Source: an uncultured Erythrobacteraceae bacterium
GTDB lineage: Bacteria > Pseudomonadota > Alphaproteobacteria > Sphingomonadales > Sphingomonadaceae
Reading direction: 5' to 3'
Length of the DNA stretch: 63,032 bases
Assembly: GCA_946482075.1 (NCBI GenBank)
Contig: CAMLQG010000006.1
Span: forward strand, 1-63,032
In this document: positions 26,424 through 35,138 of the stretch, in pieces
How the letters are laid out: every line of letters starts with the position of its first letter
How positions within the stretch are numbered: the first letter of the stretch is position 1
Position numbers and translations under genes: made by a program
Notes under the pieces: model-generated
Database searches by the model: none
What the model was told of the DNA's origin: nothing
What the model saw: only the letters and a program-made list of their open reading frames with translations

Positions 26424-27845
26424 ATGAGCATGGATGAAGAATTCAAGCTGAACGACAAGTATGCCGCTCCAGCTGAAGAGATCGATTACGAAGCCTATCA
26501 TCTGGGCTGGCTCCAGCCGAAGTGGAAGGATTCTCGCAAGCTCTATAAGACCGGTCGCGTACGCGATCTCGGCACTGCCCGTCATTACGACAAGGAAGTG
26601 TACATCTCGCGCGAGCTCGCCGAGCAGGAGTGGGAGAAGCTCTTCGCCAAGACCTGGCATTTCGTCGGCCATCTGAGCGACATTCCCAAGGAAAATCGGT
26701 TCATGAAGGTCGAAATCGGCCATGAATCGATCATCGTCACGCGCGGCAAGGGCGATCAGCTGAGCGCCTTCTACAATGTCTGCCAGCATCGCGGGGCGAC
26801 CCTGGTCGAAGCCGATTTCGGTTCGTCCAAGAAACTGGTCTGCCCGTTCCACCGCTGGGAATTCTCGATGAAGGGCGACCTTAAGAGAGTCACCGATCGC
26901 GAGACCTTCCGCGAGAAGGCGCTGTGCCACGATCTCAACATCCCCAAGGTGAAGGTCGATAGCTGGCGCGGCTGGATCTTCATCAACATGGATCTCGACG
27001 CCATGCCGCTTGCCGAATGGATCGGCCCGGAACTGGACGAGACCGTGCGCGCCTATGATTTCGAAAAGGCGGTCCGCGTTCGTCATGTGGTCCAGGAATG
27101 GCCGGTGAACTGGAAGCTGGCGCAGCAGGCCTTCAACGAAGGCTATCACGTGCAGGCCACCCACCCGCAGTTCTGGCCGGCGGTGAACGCCTATCACGTA
27201 CAGCACGAGATGTTCGACAACGGCCACGGCCTGTCGATCTACAACTTCATGATGCCGACCCCGCATCTGAAGGACGTGCCGACCGATCTCGCGGAAGAGC
27301 ACAAGATCTTCCTGCGCGAAGCGGGGCTGACGGAAAAGAACTTCCCGAAGACCTATGCCGAAGTGCCGACCGCGATCATCAAGGCCAAGCAGGCCCGCAA
27401 GAACTACGCGATCGACTACAGCAAGTTCTCCGAAGGCCAGCTGGTGGACGACTGGGGCGTGGGCTTCTTCCCCTCGACCGAGACGTTCCTCCATCCGGAA
27501 GGTTGGTTCATCCAGCACTGGCGCCCGCATCCCAGCGGGGATCCGCTGAAGTGCATCTATTCCGCGCAGGTCTATGCCGTGCCGGGCATCGGCGAGCTGC
27601 CGTCCTTCACCGGCGTGCAGGGCACCCCGGACATGAGCGGCAAGACCATTCTGCCGATCGAATATCTCGATTTCGACGATATCGAAGGGTTGGGCCCGGT
27701 CATTTCGCAGGACCGCGAAGTGACGCCGCGCACCGGCCGTGGCGTGCGGTCGCGCGGGTTCAAGGGTGCTGTCTACAGCGACCAGGAAATTCGCATCCGC
27801 TACTGGTTCGACGAATATTACAAGTGGATGCGCGGCCACAAATAA
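26424..27845 (+). CDS. Rieske-type aromatic-ring-hydroxylating oxygenase, alpha subunit
   Basis: 473 aa. The Rieske [2Fe-2S] ligands are C120, H122 (CQHRGATL) and C140, H143 (CPFHRW). The mononuclear-iron region NWKLAQQAFNEGYHVQATHP carries H242 and H247; the third, acidic ligand should lie in the C-terminal third, but I did not assign it. No beta subunit gene is near, so it may be an alpha-only enzyme. It needs electrons from a ferredoxin such as the one at 18927. The 180-base gap upstream could hold its own promoter. A strong terminator follows. Confidence 0.93.
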   Translation: MSMDEEFKLNDKYAAPAEEIDYEAYHLGWLQPKWKDSRKLYKTGRVRDLGTARHYDKEVYISRELAEQEWEKLFAKTWHFVGHLSDIPKENRFMKVEIGHESIIVTRGKGDQLSAFYNVCQHRGATLVEADFGSSKKLVCPFHRWEFSMKGDLKRVTDRETFREKALCHDLNIPKVKVDSWRGWIFINMDLDAMPLAEWIGPELDETVRAYDFEKAVRVRHVVQEWPVNWKLAQQAFNEGYHVQATHPQFWPAVNAYHVQHEMFDNGHGLSIYNFMMPTPHLKDVPTDLAEEHKIFLREAGLTEKNFPKTYAEVPTAIIKAKQARKNYAIDYSKFSEGQLVDDWGVGFFPSTETFLHPEGWFIQHWRPHPSGDPLKCIYSAQVYAVPGIGELPSFTGVQGTPDMSGKTILPIEYLDFDDIEGLGPVISQDREVTPRTGRGVRSRGFKGAVYSDQEIRIRYWFDEYYKWMRGHK

Positions 27846-27890
27846 GGCCACGGGGCGTCCGGCACCGGGCGTCCGGCATCGCTGAAACGC

Positions 27891-27917
27891 AAAGGGCGGC
27901 CCCGAGGGCCGCCCTTT
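27891..27917 (+). terminator. Terminator after the Rieske gene
   Basis: Perfect 12-bp stem AAAGGGCGGCCC / GGGCCGCCCTTT with a CGA loop, about 45 bases past the stop of the Rieske gene. The stem ends in CTTTCGCG, so the T run is short. The same core stem (AAAGGGCG...CGCCCTTT) recurs at 31793. Confidence 0.8.
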
Positions 27918-28057
27918 CGCGTTATGGTTCGGCGGACGGGAGGACGTCTGTTTGCGGGTGGGGAGCGGACAGTCGGTACGTTGACCTGGGACAGCGAAAG
28001 CGGACGAGCATTCCTTCGATGCGTGATCTCGAAGAGATCGAGAGTGGCACCGGAGAC

Positions 28058-29038
28058 TCAAAGCGGCTTGCTGCAGGCTTCTGCCGGACGGCCAAGCACC
28101 TTTCTGGCTACGAATTCCTCGTCTGTCAGAGCGTCCAGGAACGCACTGATCGCTTTACGCTCGTCGTCGCCGCTCAGCGCGATCCCGTGGCGCGCGACCG
28201 CTTCGGACAGCGTCTTCGCTGCGCCATCATGCCAATAGGGTGCTGTCAGCGCCACGTTGCGCAGCGAGGGGGTGCGGAACCTGCCCCGATCTGTCGAAAT
28301 GCCTGTCTTCTCGAATAGCCCCTGATCGGTTGCCACCGCATCTGCCGGGCCGAAGCCATGATAGGCCTGATCCGTGAAGTTCTTGCCCGAATGACACGTT
28401 GCGCAATGTATCTTGAAGATGCCCTGCCCCTCGATCGCCGCGGCTGGCATCGTGCCGCGGTCGAAGGCGCTGCCGAAGGAGATCATACTCCGCTGGAAGC
28501 TCGCCAGCGCCATTCCGACCTCCCGTATAGTGATCCTGTCGGTCGACGGGAAAGCAAGCGCGAACATCGCGCGATAGCAATCGTCCCGTACGAGCCGGGC
28601 GACGAGTTCCGCTTCCCTGCCTGCCATGCCCATCTCCACCGGATGGGTGCCGAAGATCGGCACGGCGGTCTGCTGCTCCAGCGTGGCGACTTGCGGATCG
28701 GCGAAAGTGAGCCGTTGCAGCCAGGCGACATTCGCCAGTCCCGGCGCGTTGCGCCGGCCCGGATCGCCGCCGACGCCCGGACGGCTAGCGACGCTATCCG
28801 CGAAGCCGTGCCGCTGCACGTGGCAGGTCGCGCAGGACATCGTTCCGTCGAGCGAGAGATCGGCGTCGTAGAACAGCCTTCGCCCCAGATCGACTTTGGC
28901 GGAAGTCATCGGATTGCCCGCAGGCACGGACGGGGGGTCGATCCTGGTCGGTAGCGTCCATCGCCACGCCGGAGCATTCGCGCCCATGAGGCTCAACCCC
29001 ATCGCCAGGCAGGCGGCGGCGAACAGGCGGCACTTCAT
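28058..29038 (-). CDS. Diheme cytochrome c peroxidase family protein (MauG/MbnH-like)
   Basis: 326-aa exported protein. The first 25 residues are a signal peptide (LAMGLSLMGANAPAW). Two heme-binding CxxCH sites are at 69-73 (CATCH) and 212-216 (CATCH, in KIHCATCHSGKNFTD). The region LGRRLFYDADLS and RFRTPSLRNVALTAPYWHDG match bacterial diheme peroxidases. Members reduce peroxide or modify partner proteins (MauG, MbnH). It follows by four bases the secreted protein gene at 29043, which may be its substrate or partner; the divergent TonB receptor suggests a metal or cofactor role. Confidence 0.88.
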   Translation of the reverse strand: MKCRLFAAACLAMGLSLMGANAPAWRWTLPTRIDPPSVPAGNPMTSAKVDLGRRLFYDADLSLDGTMSCATCHVQRHGFADSVASRPGVGGDPGRRNAPGLANVAWLQRLTFADPQVATLEQQTAVPIFGTHPVEMGMAGREAELVARLVRDDCYRAMFALAFPSTDRITIREVGMALASFQRSMISFGSAFDRGTMPAAAIEGQGIFKIHCATCHSGKNFTDQAYHGFGPADAVATDQGLFEKTGISTDRGRFRTPSLRNVALTAPYWHDGAAKTLSEAVARHGIALSGDDERKAISAFLDALTDEEFVARKVLGRPAEACSKPL

Positions 29039-29042
29039 CCGA

Positions 29043-29570
29043 TCACGGCAGAGGAATGATCATCACGGCGATCTCGGGCTTTCCGCTCGCTGCGATCTGC
29101 AGGACATAGTCGCCCGGATCGAGCGGAAAATCGACCATCTTGCGGATGCCGGTGCAGTCCGGCCCGTGACCATGCCCGATCGAGGCCAAGGCCTTGCCGC
29201 CGCGCACGAGATCAATCCACGCGCCGGAGCCGAGCGCCACGCGATAGGTTCCCGCCTGTTCGACATGCACCGTCGCCAGCCCACCGTGGCTGACCGAGCC
29301 GCCGGGGTTATCCGGCCGCACCGGAAAGCGCACCTCGGGCGTCGGCAGGAGCGCCAGATCGGCAGCCTGGCCGATCTGCAGAGCGGAGCCTTCCAGCTGG
29401 TCCGCATCGCCCCCGGCCTTGGCTGCGACGGGGGCTATCCAGTTGGCCAATCTGCCTGTCGGCCTGGCTGGGGCCGCACAGGTATTGTCCTTCTCCGGCG
29501 GCGTCGCCATCCCCGCCGAAGCCCCGCAAAGAGCCAATAACGCGGCCAAGCCGAACCTCTTGCTCACCAT
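29043..29570 (-). CDS. Secreted protein of unknown function
   Basis: 175 aa with a signal peptide (KRFGLAALLALCGASAGMA). The mature part is beta-rich, with LLPTPEVRFPVRPDNPGGSV, ATVHVEQAGTYRVALGSGAW and HGHGPDCTGIRKMVDFPLDPGDY. It resembles an uncharacterised family of periplasmic proteins that databases have sometimes mislabelled. The motif GHGHGPDC has clustered His and a Cys that could bind a metal. The start is ATG at 29570 (MVSK) with GGAAGG upstream. It is translated just before the diheme peroxidase and is divergent from the TonB receptor. Confidence 0.65.
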   Translation of the reverse strand: MVSKRFGLAALLALCGASAGMATPPEKDNTCAAPARPTGRLANWIAPVAAKAGGDADQLEGSALQIGQAADLALLPTPEVRFPVRPDNPGGSVSHGGLATVHVEQAGTYRVALGSGAWIDLVRGGKALASIGHGHGPDCTGIRKMVDFPLDPGDYVLQIAASGKPEIAVMIIPLP

Positions 29571-29586
29571 CATTCCTTCCCTTGCA

Positions 29587-29612
29587 TCGCTATATTTATA
29601 CAAATATAGCGA
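29587..29612. promoter_or_regulatory. 26-bp palindrome between the secreted protein and the TonB receptor
   Basis: Arms TCGCTATATTT and AAATATAGCGA are perfectly complementary, with ATAC in the middle. It is an A/T-rich island in GC-rich DNA, 17 bases from the start of the secreted protein gene and 44 bases from that of the TonB receptor gene. This is the layout of a repressor operator for two divergent genes, as with metal-responsive regulators. No regulator gene lies next to it. Confidence 0.65.
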
Positions 29613-29655
29613 CTCGCCAATCGACGACAAGACAAACTCCTTGAGGGCTTCTTCC

Positions 29656-31743
29656 ATGCGCTTTTCCCTGGCCATTCCGGCCGTCTTCGGTCTCTCGCTC
29701 GCCAGTCCGGCCTTCGCCGCCGAGGAGACGGCCGACAGCGGCAGCACGTTCACGCTCGGCCAGATCGTGGTCACCGGCACCCCGCCCGAAGGCATCGCGA
29801 TCAGCAGCGAGACGCTGAGTTCCGAAGCCATCTACGTCTTCAATCGCGACACGCTCGACGATGCGGCGAAGCTGATCCCCGGCGTCACCGCCAGCAATAG
29901 CGGCGGCTCGCGCAACGAACGGCTGCTTTTCGTCCGCGGCTTCGACCGGTTCCAGGTGCCGCTGTCGATCGATGGCATCCGGGTCTATCTTCCGGCCGAC
30001 AACCGGCTCGACTTCGGCCGCTTTCTCACCCCCGACATTGCAGAACTGCAGGTCGCCAAGGGCTACGCGTCGGTGCTCGATGGGCCCGGCGCGATGGGCG
30101 GCGCGGTGAACCTCGTGACGCGCAAGCCGACCAAGCCGCTGGAAGTGGAAGCGCGCGGCACGTTGAACCTCGGTCGAAATGCGGATTATGATGGCTACAC
30201 GGTTTTCGGCCTGCTCGGCACGCGGCAGGACCGGTGGTACGCCCAGGTCAGCTTCGCGCGCAATTCGCAGAATGGCTGGGACCTGCCGGGCGATTTCAGA
30301 CCGACTGCCAACGAAGATGGCGGCCGGCGCGACTTCAGCCGCACGCGCGACTGGCGTGTCAACATCAAGGCCGGCTTCACGCCCAACGCAACCGACGAAT
30401 ACGCCATCAGCTATACGAGGCAGGAAGGTTCGAAGAACGCGCCGCTTCACGTGACGGACACCAGCAATGTGTCGTTGCGCAACTGGAGCTGGCCCTATTG
30501 GGACATCGAAGGCGTCTATTTCCTTTCGACCACCGCGCTTGCCGATTTCGCAACGCTCAAGACCCGCGCCTATTACAACGCCTACACGAATCTCCTGCGG
30601 TCCTGGGACAATCGCCAGCAGAACAGCCAGACCCTCCCTCGCTCGTTCAACAGCCCTTATGACGATACGGCCTATGGCGGTTCAGCGGAGCTGGCGCTGA
30701 AGCCGGCCGAGCGCGACACGCTGAGCTTCGCGGCACATTATCGCCATGACGAACATGAGGAGAGCCAGACCGGCCGGCCCGACCTGCCCGCCAGCGTGGC
30801 CGAGCCCGTGCAGACAAGCACCGAGCGGACCTGGAGCGTGGCGGTGGAGAACCGCCTCGGCATCAGTCCCGCCATCAGCCTCGCCATGGGCGGGAGCTAT
30901 GACTGGCGCAGGACCAGCCGGGCGGAGGAATATGGCGTGCCGCTGGGCCAGAGCGGGGCCAACCGCCTGTTCAGCTTTCCCCTGCGCAATGCCGATGCCT
31001 GGAATGCGCAGGGCCGCCTCGATTGGGCCGAGGGCGAGAGCGCGGCTCATTTCAGCATTTCCTCGCGCGCGCGCTTCCCGACCCTGTTCGAGCGTTTCAG
31101 CAGCCAGTTCGGCACGGCCGAGCCCAATCCGGACCTGAAGCCCGAACGTGCGACCAATATCGAGCTGGGCGGCAGCCATGGCTTCGGCATGCTGCGGGTG
31201 GAAGCGGCGATCTTCTACAGCCATCTGGCCGACGCACTCGTCTCGGTCCGCACTCCGGCCAATCTCAACCGTCGCGAGAATCTCGGGAGCGCCGATTATC
31301 ATGGCGGCGAGATTTCGCTGACCGCGCAGCTGGCACTCACTTTCCAGGCCGGAGTCAACTATAGCTACATCCACCGGGAATTCGATGTCGGTACGGCGCC
31401 CGCCGGCGGCCTGATCCGGCCCTTCCGCTTGACCGATGTTCCCAGCCACAAGGGCTTTGCATGGTTCTCGTGGAAGCCGGTCGAAGGGCTGGAAGTCGTG
31501 CCCAACCTGGAGTTCGCTTCCAGCCGCGTCACGGTCACTCCGGCCTCGGCCAATGGCTTGGCGCCGCTCTATTACCGCACGGGCGGCTATGTCACGGCCG
31601 GGCTGCGGATCGGTTACGACATCACCGATCGGCTCACGATCGGCATCGGCGGCCGCAACCTGTTCGACAATTCCTACACGCTGACCGACGGCTTCCCCGA
31701 ACCGGGCCGCAGCATCTTCGCCAGTGTGCGGTTCAAATCCTAA
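29656..31743 (+). CDS. TonB-dependent outer-membrane receptor
   Basis: 695 aa. ATG at 29656 gives a signal peptide (MRFSLAIPAVFGLSLASPAFA) with GAGGG upstream. The plug domain starts at FTLGQIVVTGTPPEG and includes the DDAAKLIPGVTAS box. The C-terminal beta barrel ends FPEPGRSIFASVRFKS, so the usual terminal Phe is followed by two residues. It imports a metal complex, vitamin or other large substrate using TonB energy; the ligand cannot be told. The terminator at 31793 follows. Confidence 0.93.
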   Translation: MRFSLAIPAVFGLSLASPAFAAEETADSGSTFTLGQIVVTGTPPEGIAISSETLSSEAIYVFNRDTLDDAAKLIPGVTASNSGGSRNERLLFVRGFDRFQVPLSIDGIRVYLPADNRLDFGRFLTPDIAELQVAKGYASVLDGPGAMGGAVNLVTRKPTKPLEVEARGTLNLGRNADYDGYTVFGLLGTRQDRWYAQVSFARNSQNGWDLPGDFRPTANEDGGRRDFSRTRDWRVNIKAGFTPNATDEYAISYTRQEGSKNAPLHVTDTSNVSLRNWSWPYWDIEGVYFLSTTALADFATLKTRAYYNAYTNLLRSWDNRQQNSQTLPRSFNSPYDDTAYGGSAELALKPAERDTLSFAAHYRHDEHEESQTGRPDLPASVAEPVQTSTERTWSVAVENRLGISPAISLAMGGSYDWRRTSRAEEYGVPLGQSGANRLFSFPLRNADAWNAQGRLDWAEGESAAHFSISSRARFPTLFERFSSQFGTAEPNPDLKPERATNIELGGSHGFGMLRVEAAIFYSHLADALVSVRTPANLNRRENLGSADYHGGEISLTAQLALTFQAGVNYSYIHREFDVGTAPAGGLIRPFRLTDVPSHKGFAWFSWKPVEGLEVVPNLEFASSRVTVTPASANGLAPLYYRTGGYVTAGLRIGYDITDRLTIGIGGRNLFDNSYTLTDGFPEPGRSIFASVRFKS

Positions 31744-31792
31744 TCGTCGTGATGTCCGTAACGGGGCCGGAAACCGTTACTTCCCACGCAAA

Positions 31793-31820
31793 AAAGGGCG
31801 ACCCTTCGGGGCCGCCCTTT
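31793..31820. terminator. Terminator between TonB receptor and OmpA-like gene
   Basis: Stem AAAGGGCGACCC / GGGCCGCCCTTT with one mismatch, loop TTCG, preceded by an A run. It lies between convergent genes and can serve both: the plus strand ends in CTTT, and the minus strand continues into TTTTTGCG. Confidence 0.8.
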
Positions 31821-31861
31821 CGCGCCGAGAACAGGGCGAGCTTTCACCCACCCCGCATATC

Positions 31862-32725
31862 TCAGAAACCGTCGACGGCCTTGCTGACCATCACATTCAC
31901 CGCAACGCGGCGGTTCTGGGCGCGTCCTTCGGGCGTGTCGTTGCTCGCCAGCGGATCTGCTTCGGCCATGCCGGTCGGGGTCAGCATGCGGTAAGGCTTC
32001 CAGCCGCATTGCTGCTGGAGATAGTTGATCACCCGGTTGGCGCGCTTCTCGCTGAGCGCCTGGTTGAAATCTTCGTTCCCGGTGGAGTCGGCGTAGCCGA
32101 CGACGAGCAGCAGAGCATTATCCATGCCCTCTGCCTGAGTTGCCGTGTTACAGAGATTGCTCTTCGCCTCGGGGGACAGCGCGGTCTTGCCGACGTCGAA
32201 ATTCACGTTCGTCGTGCTCTTGATATTGTACTTGTCGATATCGCCCATGCGACCACGCAGCGCTTCGGTGGCCGCGGTCTGCTCGGCGAAGCCTTGGGCC
32301 GTGCCGCTGCGGATCATCGATGCGGTCCTGAGGTCCTTGCTCTTGAGATTGATCTGGCTGGCCACCAGGCCATTGCCGGAATTCAGCGTCTTCACGGTAA
32401 CGGGAATCCCGTTGAGCAGCTGGTTCGAGGCGAGCTTGTTGCTGCTGAGGCCCAGGAAGCCGCCGCTGGACTTGATCTTGGTGGATTCGTTGACCACCAC
32501 GACCGTGTTGGTGCCGTCGGCGGCCGTCACCTGGACCTGGTCGCCGCTGCGTGCGGAGATGATGCCTTCGAGCTCCGGCCCTGCGGTCATCTCGGCCGGG
32601 GCGGGTGCGCTATAGGTCGCCGAGATATCGGCGTCGGGCCGATCCTGCGCCAGGCTGGCAGAGGCCGCCCCGGTCAGCATGGCCATCATAAAGAGAAGTT
32701 TCGGGCTTTTGGAAATGACGCTCAT
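31862..32725 (-). CDS. OmpA-family outer-membrane protein
   Basis: 287 aa. A signal peptide ends ASASLAQ. The N-terminal part has an OB-fold-like stretch of about 80 residues with no known domain. The C-terminal OmpA peptidoglycan-binding domain runs from about residue 170: NVNFDVGKTALSPEAKSNL, VVGYADSTGNEDFNQALSEKRANRV, GMAEADPLASN and NRRVAVNVM. It therefore tethers the outer membrane to the cell wall. The start has AAGGAG just upstream. Confidence 0.9.
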   Translation of the reverse strand: MSVISKSPKLLFMMAMLTGAASASLAQDRPDADISATYSAPAPAEMTAGPELEGIISARSGDQVQVTAADGTNTVVVVNESTKIKSSGGFLGLSSNKLASNQLLNGIPVTVKTLNSGNGLVASQINLKSKDLRTASMIRSGTAQGFAEQTAATEALRGRMGDIDKYNIKSTTNVNFDVGKTALSPEAKSNLCNTATQAEGMDNALLLVVGYADSTGNEDFNQALSEKRANRVINYLQQQCGWKPYRMLTPTGMAEADPLASNDTPEGRAQNRRVAVNVMVSKAVDGF

Positions 32726-33237
32726 TTTTCTACTCCTTCACCAGACGGGCCTGCGTGATCACAGCTTCTCGTCCGACAGCCGCCCTGGGGAATGGCATAT
32801 GCGGCCGTCAGAACCCTCTCCATCCAGTTTCATCAAGACGTGCGGCGTGGAACCGCACTCGGGCACCTTGGAATTCCTGGGTGTTCAGACCAACCTTTCG
32901 CGGAGATGAACGTTCCCGGCCACACCTGTGGTTGTGCAGGTAATTCGAGCGCATCGTGCGACGAACCGATGCCGGCTGCGCAGTTCGCACGCAAATTGAA
33001 AGTCCGCTTCTCCCCATCCGAAACATTCGTCTGTGGCCGTCTTCACGTCTCCTTTCGGCGAGCCTTCGATCGGTCCTGGATGACCGGGACGGGCTCGGAA
33101 GCAGAGTATTTGCGCACAGAGCGCATTCTCTTTGCGCAAATCCGGGAAACACGTCCAGCCCTCTCGGCCGATGCGGTGTTGTGCGGGGCTTGCAAGCTGT
33201 GAGATACAGGCCCGGACTATCAGCGATGGGATGAAGG
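32726..33237. other. Intergenic region, 512 bases
   Basis: No convincing gene on either strand; frames here have odd, basic compositions. The region carries the promoters of the OmpA-like gene (minus) and the AraC gene at 33238 (plus). It contains the inverted repeat at 33108-33141 and a GGATGAAGG ribosome site just before the AraC start. Confidence 0.5.
33108..33141. promoter_or_regulatory. Inverted repeat upstream of the second AraC gene
   Basis: ATTTGCGCA (33108-33116) and TGCGCAAAT (33133-33141) are perfectly inverted with 16 bases between. It lies about 100 bases before the AraC start and could be an autoregulatory site. Confidence 0.45.
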
Positions 33238-34224
33238 ATGTCTTGGGAGAGACGTGTCCGGGCCGCGTCCTCGGAACGGGAATTCGGCGAGATCTTCGCC
33301 AAGGATTACTACCGCGCGGAATCCTATGCCGTGGATGGTTCCAGGAGCGGCGGAGCGGATGGGCGCGCGGCTCATCGTTCTTTCCGCCTGGCGACTGCGC
33401 AGGCGGGCATCCTGCCGGTCGGGCGGTTTTCGGGCTATGCCGTGGGCGTCAGGCGCACCTGGACCCATATCCGCCAGGATCTCAGCAATTTCTACCTCGT
33501 GTGGTTTCCGATCGACGGCAGCCTCTCGGTCACCCAGGACGAGGCCCACGGTGAAATCGTCTCGAAAGGCCAGATGGTGATCACCTGCGCGGATCGCCCC
33601 TTCCATATCAAGGCATTGACCGAGGAGGGAAAATCGCTGTGCAGCAATATCCACATCGTGGTGCCGAAGCACCTGATGTGCACGCATCTGCCGGAAATCG
33701 ACCGGCTCTGCGGCCGCGCCTATGACGCCACCAGCGGCGTGCCGATCGTCGTGCGGGACATGTTCTCCACCCTGTTCCGGGAGGCCGACAGCGTTACTCC
33801 CCATGCCGCAGCCAATCTGGGCAGCGCAGCGCTCGAAACCCTGGTGAACCATATCAGGCGCTGTTCGGGCGATGAATCTCGCAACAATCCACGGCAGGCC
33901 CAGCTCAAGAAGCTCCTGGCCTATATAAGCGACAACATCTCGACGCAGGGTCTCACGGCCGAGCAGGTCGCCAAGGCCTGCACGATTTCGCCGCGCTATC
34001 TCCATTACCTGATGAAGCTGCACGACATGACGTTCAGCGAATTCCTGCGCGACTGCCGCTTGCGCCAGGCCCATCTATGGCTGAAAGACGCGACGTTCGA
34101 TCATTTCGCTATCGTGGACATCGCCTATATGGCCGGCTTCAGCAGCGGCTCCCATTTCAGCCAGTGCTATCGCGCCCAATACGGCATCTCTCCGAGAGAA
34201 GCGCGACGGGGCAAGGGCGGGTAG
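33238..34224 (+). CDS. AraC-family transcriptional regulator (paralogue 2)
   Basis: 328 aa with an N-terminal sensor domain and a C-terminal AraC DNA-binding domain: TAEQVAKACTISPRYLHYLMKLHDMTF and DIAYMAGFSSGSHFSQCYRAQYGISPREARR. The ISPRYLxYxLK segment is shared with the other two AraC proteins here, but its N-terminus is less similar. It is convergent with the SDR at 34232, whose stop lies 7 bases away. Its likely targets are nearby catabolic operons. Confidence 0.9.
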   Translation: MSWERRVRAASSEREFGEIFAKDYYRAESYAVDGSRSGGADGRAAHRSFRLATAQAGILPVGRFSGYAVGVRRTWTHIRQDLSNFYLVWFPIDGSLSVTQDEAHGEIVSKGQMVITCADRPFHIKALTEEGKSLCSNIHIVVPKHLMCTHLPEIDRLCGRAYDATSGVPIVVRDMFSTLFREADSVTPHAAANLGSAALETLVNHIRRCSGDESRNNPRQAQLKKLLAYISDNISTQGLTAEQVAKACTISPRYLHYLMKLHDMTFSEFLRDCRLRQAHLWLKDATFDHFAIVDIAYMAGFSSGSHFSQCYRAQYGISPREARRGKGG

Positions 34225-34231
34225 GGGCGGA

Positions 34232-34966
34232 TCACTCCAGCAGGCGGCCACCATCCACCACCAGCGACTGGCCGACCATGAAGCTCGCCAGATGGGAGGC
34301 GAGGAACAGGATCGGGCCGGCCATTTCCTCCGGCTGGGCCGCGCGGCCCACGGGGATCTTGGAGACGGCCTTTTCCAGGCGATCGGGGCGCGAGGTGGTC
34401 GCGGTGGTGAGCTTGGTGGCGACGAAGCCCGGCGCGACGGAGTTCACGCGGATCTTGGTCGCCCAGGCTTCGCCCAGCGTGCGCACCAGGCCGACGACGC
34501 CGGTCTTCGATGCGGCATAGGCCGGATTGCCGAAAGTCGAATGGAAGCCCGCGATCGAACCGACGATCACGATATTGCCGCCCGACGCTTCCAGCAGGCT
34601 TTCGAACTTGAGGCAGCAGGCCATGACGGAGTTCAGGTTGATGTCGACGATCCGCTGGAAGGTCTCCATCTCGAATTCAGCGCGCTTGTACGCGACGCCG
34701 CCCTGGCAGGTGACGAGCACGTCGAGCTTCTCGAAAGGCGGCTCATAGGCGGCGATGGCGTCGAAATCGGTGACGTCCATCTGCTGATAGTGCAGGCCGG
34801 TAAGGTCGGAACCGTCTTCCGCGCTGTAATCCTCGGCCGAGGCGCGCGTGCCCCAGACATACACTTCAGCGCCGTTCTGGCGGAAACCCTGCGCGGTCGC
34901 ATTGCCGATGCCGCTGGTGCCGCCGACGATGAGGACGGTCTTGCCGGTGAAGTCGAGATTGTACAC
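34232..34966 (-). CDS. Short-chain dehydrogenase/reductase
   Basis: 244-aa classical SDR. It starts with GTG at 34966 behind AAGGAA. The cofactor motif GGTSGIG is intact, CQGG replaces the usual NNAG, and the catalytic YAASK is complete. The C-terminal LASHLASFMVGQSLVVDGGRLLE is typical. Substrate unknown. It is separated from the iron-type alcohol dehydrogenase gene upstream by the type C repeat, so it may be expressed partly on its own. Confidence 0.9.
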   Translation of the reverse strand: MYNLDFTGKTVLIVGGTSGIGNATAQGFRQNGAEVYVWGTRASAEDYSAEDGSDLTGLHYQQMDVTDFDAIAAYEPPFEKLDVLVTCQGGVAYKRAEFEMETFQRIVDINLNSVMACCLKFESLLEASGGNIVIVGSIAGFHSTFGNPAYAASKTGVVGLVRTLGEAWATKIRVNSVAPGFVATKLTTATTSRPDRLEKAVSKIPVGRAAQPEEMAGPILFLASHLASFMVGQSLVVDGGRLLE

Positions 34967-35020
34967 GTCGAGTATTCCTTAGAGCTGAAGCGCCCCGCGC
35001 TGACCGGGGATTGTCTCTGC

Positions 35021-35116
35021 CCCGTTCGTGCTGAGCCTGTCGAAGCACCGCTTTTCTTTGTTTCCCGGCGATCGAAAAAGGAAGAACTGCCCTTTGACAA
35101 GCTCAGGGCGAACGGG
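35021..35116. repeat. Paired palindromic intergenic repeat, type C
   Basis: The outer ends CCCGTTCGTGCTGAGCCTGT and GACAAGCTCAGGGCGAACGGG-like bases (35095-35116) mirror each other over about 20 positions, with two inner parts facing each other. Copies are at 39709-39793 and 47045-47133, and a single hairpin version at 22073-22107. It may stabilise or end transcripts between the two minus-strand genes. Confidence 0.8.
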
Positions 35117-35138
35117 CTTGGGTGTTTTCATCGCGATC

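Noticed and set aside
29043..29570. Homogentisate dioxygenase
   Set aside because: Some databases label relatives this way, but the protein is short, has a signal peptide and lacks the enzyme's iron-binding set.
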